This document shows positions 17,947-26,007 of a DNA stretch of 64,000 bases, one piece after another; position 1 is the first letter of the stretch; every line of letters starts with the position of its first letter. Source of the stretch: Aliihoeflea aestuarii (GTDB lineage Bacteria > Pseudomonadota > Alphaproteobacteria > Rhizobiales > Rhizobiaceae); assembly GCF_024105665.1 (NCBI RefSeq), contig NZ_JAAAMK010000009.1:62001-126000 (forward strand). Reading direction: 5' to 3'. A program made the position numbers and the translations under genes. The notes beneath the pieces are model-generated. The model worked only from the letters and a program-made list of their open reading frames with translations. It searched no databases and had not been told where the DNA came from.

Positions 17947-18428
17947 TCTCCACCCTAAGCAGGCAACCGGACATGAACCATTTCGGCAGGACTTTTGATC
18001 AGTCTCTTGCCGAATCCGTTACAAAGCCGCAGCGCACTTTTCCGACCTATAATGGCTCCTGCCCTGCTCCGCAATTGAAACCTCACATCAAGCAAATGTT
18101 ATGCTGCAATGCGATAAATCAAGATGAATGTATTCGAGCATGAAATTTTATCTATTTCTGATAGCATTATTAAATTGAGATATTTAGAATTAATTTCTAT
18201 GGAACATAGAGAAATACAGCACAATTAAATGCAATTAAAGATCGGCATTTATAGTTGAAATCCAGATTCTGAAGCCAGCAAAATCCCTTATAATTACCAA
18301 TAGTTACAAATTATGATGCAATTTTGGCCAGATGTCGGATTGTGAGCACAGATTACCCTTATCCCTCTCCGGCGATTCATGTTGCAATGCAAAGCGACGA
18401 TCGCCTGCGTCCAAGCTTGGAGAGCCGA
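17947..18428. promoter_or_regulatory. AT-rich exoX/exoY divergent control region
   Basis: A 482-bp gap without a credible gene. Its middle (about 18085-18320) is strikingly AT-rich against the GC-rich surroundings, with runs such as tattaaattgagatattta and attaatttctatgg. It should hold the promoters of exoX (leftward) and exoYFQ (rightward). AT-rich control regions of exo genes are bound by MucR/Ros-type zinc-finger regulators in rhizobia, which would fit, but no site was proven. A motif at 18100-18117 also occurs before exoK. Confidence 0.65.
18100..18117 (+). promoter_or_regulatory. Shared exo motif, copy 2
   Basis: TATGCTGCAATGCGATAA differs by one base from the copy at 12962-12979. It lies about 155 bp upstream of exoX and about 310 bp upstream of exoY, at the left border of the AT-rich block. 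Confidence 0.4.
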
Positions 18429-19109
18429 ATGAAACCCGCCCAACGTGCGCTCACGCAAGGTGAGAAGCCCGACCTTGCCCGAGACGAACTCCCGGCGATC
18501 GGTGGCGTATGGAAAAGGTGCTTCGATGTTTGCGGTGCACTTGCCGGCCTGATTGCGCTGAGCCCGCTCCTGCTGATGCTGGCCGCCATGGTCAAGCTCT
18601 CGGACGGCGGCAGCGTCCTTTACCGCCATGGTCGCATCGGACGAAACGGCAAGGTGTTCGACTGCCTGAAATTCCGCACCATGGTGCCCAATGGCGACGA
18701 AGTGCTGGCCGCGTATCTGGCCCAACATCCAGAAGCCCGCGAAGAATGGCTCGCCACGCGCAAGCTCAAGGACGACCCCCGCGTCACACGTCTCGGCGTC
18801 GTGCTGCGCAGGCTCAGTCTCGACGAACTGCCCCAGATACTGAACATCCTTCAGGGCGACATGAGCATCGTCGGCCCGCGCCCTGTGGTGAAAAAGGAAC
18901 TGGAACTCTACGGCAAGGCCGCGAGCTACTACCTGAATTCGCGGCCCGGCCTGACCGGCCTTTGGCAGATAAGCGGCCGCAACGACGTCTCCTACGACCA
19001 GCGCGTCGCCTACGACATGCACTATGTCGAGAACTGGTCGATCGTCTTCGACATGAAGATCATTTTGCGGACCGTGCCGGCAGTTTGCATGGCTCGGGGC
19101 AGCTACTGA
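18429..19109 (+). CDS. exoY: Undecaprenyl-phosphate sugar phosphotransferase (ExoY)
   Basis: Starts repeat-unit synthesis by moving galactose-1-phosphate from UDP-galactose to undecaprenyl phosphate at the inner membrane. The 226-residue protein has one membrane helix (about 30-55), then the bacterial sugar transferase domain with RHGRIGRNGKVFDCLKFRTM, RRLSLDELPQ, GDMSIVGPRPV and RPGLTGLWQISGRND. The start at 18429 has GGAGAG six bases upstream and gives exactly the length of S. meliloti ExoY as I recall it; an in-frame ATG at 18387 lacks this site. Its TGA overlaps the exoF ATG. It is the expected target of ExoX. Confidence 0.96.
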   Translation: MKPAQRALTQGEKPDLARDELPAIGGVWKRCFDVCGALAGLIALSPLLLMLAAMVKLSDGGSVLYRHGRIGRNGKVFDCLKFRTMVPNGDEVLAAYLAQHPEAREEWLATRKLKDDPRVTRLGVVLRRLSLDELPQILNILQGDMSIVGPRPVVKKELELYGKAASYYLNSRPGLTGLWQISGRNDVSYDQRVAYDMHYVENWSIVFDMKIILRTVPAVCMARGSY

Positions 19110-20362
19110 TGCGGATTCCGTTGGTGCGCGGCCTTGCCGGCGCTCTTTGCGTTCTGGCCGGCTCGGCTTCGCTCGTGGTCGCCGAACCTTACACGCTCGG
19201 CACGATGGACAAGCTCAACATTCGCATCGTCGAATGGCAGACGGCAGAGGGCACCGTACGAGACTGGTCCTCGATCAGCGGCGAATATGTCGTCGGTCCG
19301 TCCGGCGTCATCTCGGTCCCGATCGTCGGCGAGATCGAGGCCGACGGCCGGACGACCGCCGAACTGGCAACCGAAATCGGCGACGCTTTGCAGCAAAAGC
19401 TCGGTCTCATGGACCGCCCGGAAGCCTCCGTCGAGCTTTCGGAATACCGGCCTTTCTTCCTGGCCGGCGACGTGGCGACGCCAGGGCGCTACCCGTTCGA
19501 TCCGGATCTGACCGTGCTCAAAGCGGTCAGCATTGCAGGCGGCATGCGCCGCTCGTCGCAGACGGGGATGCGCGTAGAGCGCGACTTCATCAACGCAAGC
19601 GGCGACGCCGAGGTGCTTCGCGCCGACCGCGCCCGCCTGATCGCCAAGAGAGCCCGCCTTCAGGCCGAAAGCGCCGGTCGGATGGAAATCGAGTTTCCCG
19701 ACGAGTTGGCAGATACCGAGCACGGGCAGAACCTGATCGAGGACGAGACGGCTTTTCGTCAAGCGCGCGCCGAACGCCTTGAGCGCCAGCTTGCTGCCTT
19801 CGACGACCTCACGGAACTTCTGGAAAACGAAATCGTCGCGCTCGAACAGAAGACCAGAAGCCAGAACGAACAGATCGAACTGGCGCGCAAGCAATTGGCC
19901 GGTATCGGTGACCTTGCCGACCGTGGCCTCGTCGTCAACGAACGCGTGCTTTCGATCAGCCGTTCGATTGCCGATCTCGAGGGCCGGGTTCTCGACATGG
20001 AAACGGCGGCACTGCGTGCCAAGCAGGACATCGCTCAAGCAACGCAGGACGCCAACACGCTGCGCAACGATCGCGACGCCGAAGTCGCTCAGGAGCTTCA
20101 GCAGACCGAAGCCAATCTCGAAGCGGCGAACCTGAAAATCCTGACCAGCAACAGCCTGATGCAGGAGGCGCTCGCAATCGCGCCTGAAGCCGCGGGTGCG
20201 GCCGGCGCGGTCGAACCGGACATCACCTATTCGATCGTGCGCGAAGTCGACGGAGAGTCGCGCGAAATGCCGGCCCAGGAGCAGACGCCGGTACTGCCGG
20301 GCGATGTCGTCAAGGTGAAGATCGAACCTGTCGCTGCATCGGCCTTCGAGCCGCGCAGCTAG
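19109..20362 (+). CDS. exoF: Polysaccharide export protein (ExoF)
   Basis: A 417-residue exported protein of the polysaccharide biosynthesis/export (Wza-like) family. A signal peptide covers about residues 1-25 (cleavage near VVA-EP), followed by the export domain (YTLGTMDKLNIRIVEW, GEYVVGPSGVISVPIVGEIEADGRT), an SLBB-like part (FFLAGDVATPGRYPF near 115-130) and a long coiled-coil region (about 200-355). ExoF is needed with ExoY for the first step in succinoglycan and probably helps export through the periplasm or outer membrane. No lipobox Cys is present, unlike Wza. It is coupled to exoY and lies 9 bp before exoQ. Confidence 0.93.
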   Translation: MRIPLVRGLAGALCVLAGSASLVVAEPYTLGTMDKLNIRIVEWQTAEGTVRDWSSISGEYVVGPSGVISVPIVGEIEADGRTTAELATEIGDALQQKLGLMDRPEASVELSEYRPFFLAGDVATPGRYPFDPDLTVLKAVSIAGGMRRSSQTGMRVERDFINASGDAEVLRADRARLIAKRARLQAESAGRMEIEFPDELADTEHGQNLIEDETAFRQARAERLERQLAAFDDLTELLENEIVALEQKTRSQNEQIELARKQLAGIGDLADRGLVVNERVLSISRSIADLEGRVLDMETAALRAKQDIAQATQDANTLRNDRDAEVAQELQQTEANLEAANLKILTSNSLMQEALAIAPEAAGAAGAVEPDITYSIVREVDGESREMPAQEQTPVLPGDVVKVKIEPVAASAFEPRS

Positions 20363-20371
20363 GACCAGCCG

Positions 20372-21661
20372 ATGCGCATCGCCAAGGCAGCGCTGATCAC
20401 GCCGGAGCGTAATTTCGCCTATGGCCTGACCGCGATTGCGCTTTCGATCTTCGTCTTCGCGTATTCGACCCGTTTCGGCCAGATATCGATTTTGGTCTTC
20501 TATGCCCTCTGGCTGCCACTGGTCCTGGTCGACTATCGCCAGGTGCTCGGCAACTATGCGCGCTATCACTGGATTCTGGCATTCGGCGCCTTTGCGTTGC
20601 TTTCGACCTTCTGGTCTCTGTCGCCCGGCACGAGCGCGCGCGCCAGTGTGCAATATGCAACCCACATCGTCTGCGCCCTCATTGCAGCACGCGTCATCGG
20701 CGCGCGAACGCTGAGCTACGGCATGGTCGCAGGGACCGCGCTCGTGCTCGCCTACTCCTTTCTCTTCGGCGGGTATCATTTTGACCCGCTCGACGGCACC
20801 TATAGCTTCGTCGGCGCCTTCTCGTCGAAGAACCAGCTCGGCTTCTACGCGTCGCTCGGCGTTTATTTCGCTTTTGTCGTCGCCTTTCTCCTGCGCGCGC
20901 CCGTCTTGGTAAGGCTTGGCGTGATCGCAATCGGCGGTATTTCCGCCTACGCGCTCGTCGCCTCGCAATCGGCAACGTCGCTGATCGGCATCGTTCTCAC
21001 GCTCGCCGCAATGTGCGCAATGCGCCTGGTGCTGATGTTCTCGACCGGTACACGCAAGATGATATTTGTCTGTGGCGCGATCCTTGCCGTCACGGGGATT
21101 TTCATTGCGCTCAACGCCGGAGCGCTCGATGCCGTGCTCGCCATTTTCGGAAAAGACGCCACGCTGACGGGGCGGACATATCTGTGGTCCGAAGGTCTGG
21201 CCTCGATCGCACAGGCCCCGCTGCTCGGCGTCGGCTATCAAGGCTATTGGGTCCAGGGCTTCGCAGAAGCCGAGCGGTTATGGGCCGAATTCTACATCGC
21301 GACGCGGACCGGCTTTCATTTCCACAACACCTATATCGAAGCGCTGGTCGAACTGGGTGCAGTTGGCTTCATGCTGATCTGCGTGCTGATCGGCCGCGTT
21401 CTTTTCGCTCATCTGGGACGGCTTCTGTCCCATGCCAGCGATCCGTCGGCTTACATCCTCTTCGGGCTGGCGGTGCTGCTTCTCATCCGCTCGTTCGTCG
21501 AAGTCGACATTCTCTACCCGTATACGATCGGATCGTTCCTAATCTACTACGCGGCAGGCCAGTGGGCGCTCCGCCCCGCGCCCGGGCAGGATCGGGCAAA
21601 CACTCCGCCGCTCGGTGCCGCTTATGTCGGCGTGCCGTCAAGACCAGTCGCATCGCCTTGA
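20372..21661 (+). CDS. exoQ: Exopolysaccharide polymerase (ExoQ, Wzy-like)
   Basis: A 429-residue integral membrane protein with about eleven helices and the O-antigen ligase/polymerase domain, seen as TFWSLSPGTSARASVQYATH near 78-97, FVGAFSSKNQLGFYASL near 147-163 and the large loop with TLTGRTYLWSEGLASI and HFHNTYIEALVELG near 265-325. It should join repeat units on the periplasmic side together with ExoP. AGGA lies eight bases before the ATG. It is the last gene of the exoYFQ operon; no clear terminator hairpin was found before the tRNA. Confidence 0.93.
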   Translation: MRIAKAALITPERNFAYGLTAIALSIFVFAYSTRFGQISILVFYALWLPLVLVDYRQVLGNYARYHWILAFGAFALLSTFWSLSPGTSARASVQYATHIVCALIAARVIGARTLSYGMVAGTALVLAYSFLFGGYHFDPLDGTYSFVGAFSSKNQLGFYASLGVYFAFVVAFLLRAPVLVRLGVIAIGGISAYALVASQSATSLIGIVLTLAAMCAMRLVLMFSTGTRKMIFVCGAILAVTGIFIALNAGALDAVLAIFGKDATLTGRTYLWSEGLASIAQAPLLGVGYQGYWVQGFAEAERLWAEFYIATRTGFHFHNTYIEALVELGAVGFMLICVLIGRVLFAHLGRLLSHASDPSAYILFGLAVLLLIRSFVEVDILYPYTIGSFLIYYAAGQWALRPAPGQDRANTPPLGAAYVGVPSRPVASP

Positions 21662-21728
21662 CGACAACAGGCCGTTCAGGTTCCGGAACCCGGCGTCTAT
21701 AGTGCGATCGGAAACATCGCAGCGGCGA

Positions 21729-21813
21729 TGGTGCGGGTGGTCGGAATCGAACCGACACTCCTTTCGGAACCGGATTTTGAGTCCGGCGCGTCTACCAGTT
21801 CCACCACACCCGC
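21729..21813 (-). tRNA. tRNA-Leu (CAA anticodon)
   Basis: An 85-nt tRNA on the minus strand with encoded CCA (complement of 21729-21731). The 7-bp acceptor stem is GCGGGTG with CACCCGC, the anticodon stem CCGGA/TCCGG holds the loop CTCAAAA with anticodon CAA, a class II variable arm TCCGAAAGGA is present, and the T loop is GTTCGATTC. All are standard for tRNA-Leu decoding UUG. Confidence 0.97.
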
Positions 21814-22495
21814 ACGGTGCTGCCCCTGCATGCAACATGCTCAAGGGGTGGTCGACCGCTCCTATACAACAGCTGCCTGACGAATTCTAGGTTTAAGTTG
21901 CGTTGTTAATAACCCCGACATTTCAGCATATTAGCGGCCTTTCGCTCCATGACATGCTGCTCACCGCCCAGTCGTCACAGGTCTCTGTGAGCGAGGCATC
22001 TCACCGGCAAAGGCCGGGTTGGAGAGGATGCTTCGAGCAAGTTCGTCCGCTGACCTGTCGCTGCCCAAAACGAGGCTCGATTGACGGGCCGCTTCCCTGC
22101 GTGATCCGGGAATTGGTCTGCACATGATCTCAGGTGTCGGCGCTCGATTGGCACAGCGCACAAAGCGCCCTGTTACGGTCGTTCTGTTCGTCACCGCGCT
22201 TGCGGGCAATTCATCCATCGCAGCGCAGAATAAGGAACTATGGGAAGAACATCAGGACCGGCTCCTGCGCTGCAGCGAGCCGCTTCGACCACCTGAGTGC
22301 TCTATCGAGTTCATGACCGGTGGCCGAATTTTAAGCGACTGCGACAAGGTCGATTGCGGTCCGGTAGCATCACGGTCTTGCGGGCGGCGGGCGGCTTTGC
22401 CATACGGGGCGGGCATTCAAGCTCACCGCCTCTTCTCGGGGCCATCCGGTCCGGCTCGACCGGGTAGATCTCCCATCGCCGATTCGGACGGTTTC
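21814..22495. other. 682-bp region without a firm gene; possible small ORF at 22124
   Basis: From the tRNA to the DedA-like gene. The first 300 bp show no coding pattern. From 22124 an ATG opens 124 codons that run in frame, without a stop, straight into the downstream gene. The first 34 residues look like a signal peptide (VTVVLFVTALAGNSSIAAQ) followed by a charged, Cys-containing stretch; later residues look like random GC-rich translation. It could be an N-terminal part of a separate exported protein that has decayed, or noise. I do not recognise it. Confidence 0.35.
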
Positions 22496-23077
22496 ATGAT
22501 CAGACGCCTTTACGACTGGACGATGTCTTTCGCACGCACGCGCCATGCCGAACGTGCGCTGGCAGGCGTATCCTTCATCGAAAGCTCGTTTTTCCCTATT
22601 CCGCCAGATGCGCTCCTCATTCCCATGGTCCTGGCCGAGCGACTGCGCTGGTTGCGCTACGCGCTGGTCTGCACGATCGCGTCCGTGCTGGGCGCGCTCC
22701 TCGGCTACGTGATCGGCGCGTGGCTGTTCGACGCCATCGGAAGGCCGATCCTCGCCTTCTACGGAAAAGAAGATTCGTTCACGCAGGTCGCCGACTGGTA
22801 CAACACATGGGGCGGCTGGGGCGTGCTCTTCGCCGCCGTCACGCCCTTCCCCTACAAGGTGCTGACGATCTTTTCGGGCGCAACCGGCCTCAACCTCGTC
22901 ACCTTTGTGATCGTCTCGATCATCGGGCGCGGCTTTCGCTTCTTTCTGGTCGCCTGGCTTCTCTACCGGATCGGCGAGCCGATTCGCCTGTTCATTGAAA
23001 AGCATCTCGGCCTTCTTTTCACGGCATTCATGGTATTGCTGATCGGTGGCTTCGTCGCCATCCGCTACATGTTCTAG
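22496..23077 (+). CDS. DedA/YqaA-family membrane protein
   Basis: A 193-residue inner-membrane protein with four or five helices and the SNARE-associated/VTT pattern: FIESSFFPIPPDALLIPMVL near 27-46, ASVLGALLGYVIGAWLFDAIG near 65-85 and AAVTPFPYKVLTIFSGATGLN near 118-138. DedA-type proteins act in lipid flipping and membrane homeostasis; the YqaA branch is little studied. The start at 22496 gives the family N-terminus, although the frame remains open 124 codons upstream. It precedes dsbB by 11 bp, so the two are probably one transcript. Confidence 0.85.
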   Translation: MIRRLYDWTMSFARTRHAERALAGVSFIESSFFPIPPDALLIPMVLAERLRWLRYALVCTIASVLGALLGYVIGAWLFDAIGRPILAFYGKEDSFTQVADWYNTWGGWGVLFAAVTPFPYKVLTIFSGATGLNLVTFVIVSIIGRGFRFFLVAWLLYRIGEPIRLFIEKHLGLLFTAFMVLLIGGFVAIRYMF

Positions 23078-23088
23078 GGCATCGCTCC

Positions 23089-23595
23089 ATGTCTCTCGCC
23101 TCTCCCGTTGGCCGCCTCCAACATTTCGCGCTTGCCTTTCTGGCGGTGGCTATGACGGTGACGGTCGGCACTGCACTCGGCTTCCAGCATCTGGGCGGCT
23201 ATATTCCGTGCAAATTGTGCATCGAGCAGCGCACGCCCTACTATATCGGCATTCCGGTCATCTTGGCGGGCCTTGCAGCCGCTCTGGCGAAAGCGCCCGC
23301 CTTCCTCGTCCGCGCGATTATCCTTGCGGGCGCATTGCTGATGACATGGAGCCTTTATCTGGCGGTCTTCCATGCCGGCGTCGAATGGGCGTGGTGGCCG
23401 GGGCCGACCGATTGCGGCGTGGCGGTCATGCCCTCGACAGGCGGCAACCTTCTCGACGCGCTCGACAGTGTCGTTCCACCCTCCTGCGATCAGGCGGCGG
23501 GGCGTTTCATCGGCCTGTCGTTTGCCGGCTGGAATGCGGTAGCGAGCTTCTTCCTTGCCGCCATCGGCTATGTCGCGGCGTTCAGGAAGGCGTGA
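23089..23595 (+). CDS. dsbB: Disulfide bond formation protein DsbB family
   Basis: Inner-membrane quinone-linked oxidase that re-oxidises DsbA-type proteins. The 168-residue protein has four helices, the first periplasmic cysteine pair CKLC (Cys41, Cys44) after GGYIP, and the second pair Cys109 (TDCG) and Cys133 (PSCD) in the long loop. The conserved Glu-Gln-Arg after the first pair (IEQRTPYY) is also present. Length and layout fit the alphaproteobacterial branch. It lies 11 bp after the DedA-like gene. Confidence 0.93.
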   Translation: MSLASPVGRLQHFALAFLAVAMTVTVGTALGFQHLGGYIPCKLCIEQRTPYYIGIPVILAGLAAALAKAPAFLVRAIILAGALLMTWSLYLAVFHAGVEWAWWPGPTDCGVAVMPSTGGNLLDALDSVVPPSCDQAAGRFIGLSFAGWNAVASFFLAAIGYVAAFRKA

Positions 23596-23633
23596 GTTCG
23601 CGACCCGAAATTCGTCAGTGTGAGTCGAAAATG

Positions 23634-23712
23634 GTGGCCTGCGAGAACCGGAGCGGAGCGTACTTTCGGACGTGAGCACCGGAAGCGCAGCACGACGCTG
23701 TTTGCAGGCCAC
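23634..23712. repeat. 79-bp dispersed palindromic repeat
   Basis: Bounded by the 9-bp inverted repeat gtggcctgc (23634-23642) and gcaggccac (23704-23712), with further short palindromes inside (ccggagcgg, ggaagcg). It sits between the convergent ends of dsbB and the HNH gene. From memory, similar accggagcg...gcaccggaagcg elements are dispersed in other Hyphomicrobiales genomes; that is not checked here. Confidence 0.6.
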
Positions 23713-23727
23713 TCTGGCGGATTTCCC

Positions 23728-24285
23728 TCACGGCTCCAGTTCGACATCCCAGTAGAGATAGTCCATCCAGCTTTCGTGCAGATAGTTGGGCGGAAAGAGC
23801 CGTCCATTGTTGTGCAGATCATGGACTGTGGGCTGATAGGGCTTTTGCTGCGGCCACATCCTGGCCTCGCGCGGCAACATGCCGCCCTTCTTCAGATTGC
23901 AGGGCGAGCAGGCGGCGACGACGTTCTCCCACGTCGTGGCACCGCCGCAGCGGCGCGGAATGACATGGTCGAAGGTCAGATCCTCATGCGTGCCGCAATA
24001 CTGGCACTGGAAACGATCGCGCAGGAAGACGTTGAACCGGGTGAAGGCGGGGTGGCGCGAGGGCTTCACATAGCTCTTCAGGCAAACCACGCTCGGCAGC
24101 TTCATTCGGAAGGACGGCGAGGAAACCGCGTGCTCGTACTCCGCGACGATGTTGACCCGATCGAGGAACACGGCCTTGATCGCGTCCTGCCACGACCAGA
24201 GCGACAGGGGATAGTAGCTGAGCGGGCGATAGTCCGCATTCAGCACCAATGCAGGCAAGCCATCCGGCGAGACGGCAACCGTCAA
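23728..24285 (-). CDS. HNH endonuclease family protein
   Basis: A 185-residue protein with a full HNH/zinc site: CQYC (Cys94, Cys97), FDHVIPR (Asp106, His107), WENVVAAC (Asn121) and CSPC (Cys126, Cys129). The N-terminal part (ALVLNADYRPLSYYPLSLWSWQDAIKAV) is the pattern of a widespread housekeeping HNH protein of alphaproteobacteria whose role is not firmly known. The start is a TTG: GGAGGTGAGG precedes it at good spacing, while the nearby ATG at 24299 is in another frame and stops after five codons. No restriction methylase or toxin partner is nearby. Confidence 0.88.
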   Translation of the reverse strand: MTVAVSPDGLPALVLNADYRPLSYYPLSLWSWQDAIKAVFLDRVNIVAEYEHAVSSPSFRMKLPSVVCLKSYVKPSRHPAFTRFNVFLRDRFQCQYCGTHEDLTFDHVIPRRCGGATTWENVVAACSPCNLKKGGMLPREARMWPQQKPYQPTVHDLHNNGRLFPPNYLHESWMDYLYWDVELEP

Positions 24286-24375
24286 GACCTCACCTCCATG
24301 CGTCAGCAGCGATCATGCGCATAATCTACGCCTGTCGTGACAAGGATGTGAAGCGGCTTGTTGACGCGGCGTCAC

Positions 24376-25056
24376 TTATCCAGTCTTCGTTTCGCGCGCC
24401 GCATCCTGCGGAGTGAGCACCGCATCGGCGCTGCGGCCCATCGTTGCGTGATGATAGGCCCAGAACAGGCGCGCGGCCACGCCGCGCCAGGGCGACCACG
24501 CCTCGGCAATGACATGAAGGTCCTTTTCGCCCGGCCGCTTGTCCATGCCGAAGGCCCGGCCGACCGCATTTTGCAACGCCACGTCCTTGACCGGAAAGAT
24601 GTCCGGGTGCCCTGCCGAAAAGAGGAGATAGATCTGCGCCGTCCATGGGCCGATGCCGTGAAGCTGGGTCATCTGCGCGATCGCGTCCTCCGCTTCGAGC
24701 AGGCAGAGCGCGTCGAGATCGACCGCGCGCCCTTCGAGAGCCCCCGCCAGCGACAGGATCGTCTTCTGCTTGGGCCGCGAGAGACCGGCAGTTCGCAGCA
24801 TGTCCTCACCGCCTGCCAGAATCGCCGCCGGCTCGATCGGATCGGCCAATGCGCTGAGCTTGCGCATCATCGATTGCGCCGAGGCGCGCGAGACCTGCTG
24901 CGACACGATGATGGAAACGAGGCTCGCAAAGCCCGGATCGCTACGCCGAAGCGGCACCTCCACAGCCGTCTCGACGACGGCGGCAAGCCGGGCATCGGCG
25001 GCCACGAGCGCCGCCAGCCCTTCCGAAATATCGTCCAGCGTCTCGATCCGGCGCAT
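24376..25056 (-). CDS. DNA-3-methyladenine glycosylase II (AlkA-type)
   Basis: Base-excision repair enzyme that removes alkylated purines. The 226-residue protein holds the helix-hairpin-helix-GPD fold: SIIVSQQVSRASA near 48-60, the hairpin LHGIGPWTA (132-140) and the catalytic Asp158 in FPVKDVAL. It lacks the Ada-like or N-terminal TBP-like extension of E. coli AlkA, as is common in this group. The start at 25056 has AAGGA eight bases upstream; the longer open frame overlaps gluQ antisense and is not coding. It is divergent from gluQ. Confidence 0.92.
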   Translation of the reverse strand: MRRIETLDDISEGLAALVAADARLAAVVETAVEVPLRRSDPGFASLVSIIVSQQVSRASAQSMMRKLSALADPIEPAAILAGGEDMLRTAGLSRPKQKTILSLAGALEGRAVDLDALCLLEAEDAIAQMTQLHGIGPWTAQIYLLFSAGHPDIFPVKDVALQNAVGRAFGMDKRPGEKDLHVIAEAWSPWRGVAARLFWAYHHATMGRSADAVLTPQDAARETKTG

Positions 25057-25128
25057 CGGCTTTGTCCTTGTTCCTCGCCTCCATGCAGCGTAGCAATCGG
25101 GTGAACCCTCCCGCAATGATGAGCGCGA

Positions 25129-26007
25129 ATGCCTCGACCCGTCTTCCGCTTTGCGCCGAGCCCCAACGGACCGCTTCATCTCGGCCACGCCTATTCGGGC
25201 CTTCTCAATCACGATCTCGCGCGTGAGGTCGGCGGCCGCTTCCTCTTGCGCATCGAGGACATCGATCGCGACCGGTGCCGTCCTGCATTCGAACGCGCGA
25301 TCCGCGACGACCTCGCCTGGCTCGGCCTCGAATGGGAAGAGCCCGTGCGCCGGCAATCCGACCATTTCGCGGACTATCGGGCCGCGCTCGACCGGCTGAT
25401 CGAGGAAGACCTCGTCTACCCCGCCTTCCTGTCGCGCGGCGACGTGCGCGACTATATCGCGGATGAGGAAGCGCAAGGAACCTCGTGGCCGCGCGACCCC
25501 GATTGCGCACCGCTTTATCCGGTCATCGAGAGAAACCTTTCCAGACGCGAACGTAACGCCCGGATGGATGCCGGCGCGCCCTTCGCATGGCGGATCGACA
25601 TCGACGCCGCGCTTGAACGCCTTGCGGGACCGCTCGACTGGCTGGAAGACGGCGCGGGCCCGCAGGGCGAAACCGGTATGATCGCGGCGAATCCGAGGGC
25701 ATGGGGCGACTTCGTGATCGCACGCCGCGATATTCCGACGAGCTATCAACTGTCGGTCGTCATCGACGACGCGCTACAGGGCATTACCCATGTGGTGCGC
25801 GGGAGCGATCTGTTTCACGCGACGGCCGGCCAGCGGCTCCTGCAGGAACTGCTGGGCCTGCCCGTCCCGGTATATTTCCACCACGATCTCGTTTTAGGCG
25901 AGGACGGGCGCAAGCTTTCCAAAAGCCGCGGCGACAGCGGCCTTTCGGACCTGCGCCAGGCCGGGATGACGCCGCACGACATCCGCCGGATGGTTCACCT
26001 GATTTAA
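25129..26007 (+). CDS. gluQ: Glutamyl-Q tRNA(Asp) synthetase
   Basis: Attaches glutamate to queuosine at position 34 of tRNA(Asp). The 292-residue protein is a class I synthetase core without an anticodon-binding domain, which separates it from GltX (about 470 aa). It has the HIGH-type motif HLGH (17-20) after FAPSPNGPL, RIEDID (41-46) and the KMSKS-type motif KLSKS (262-266). Divergent from the AlkA gene. Its 3' end overlaps the stop of the small convergent membrane protein by 4 bp. Confidence 0.93.
   Translation: MPRPVFRFAPSPNGPLHLGHAYSGLLNHDLAREVGGRFLLRIEDIDRDRCRPAFERAIRDDLAWLGLEWEEPVRRQSDHFADYRAALDRLIEEDLVYPAFLSRGDVRDYIADEEAQGTSWPRDPDCAPLYPVIERNLSRRERNARMDAGAPFAWRIDIDAALERLAGPLDWLEDGAGPQGETGMIAANPRAWGDFVIARRDIPTSYQLSVVIDDALQGITHVVRGSDLFHATAGQRLLQELLGLPVPVYFHHDLVLGEDGRKLSKSRGDSGLSDLRQAGMTPHDIRRMVHLI

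Noticed and set aside
21729-21813. tRNA-Leu as an integration site
   Set aside because: No integrase gene lies nearby and no repeat of the tRNA 3' end was seen in the window.
23728-24285. HNH nuclease as part of a defence or restriction system
   Set aside because: There is no methylase, helicase or toxin partner; neighbours are housekeeping genes and the N-terminus fits a common solitary family.
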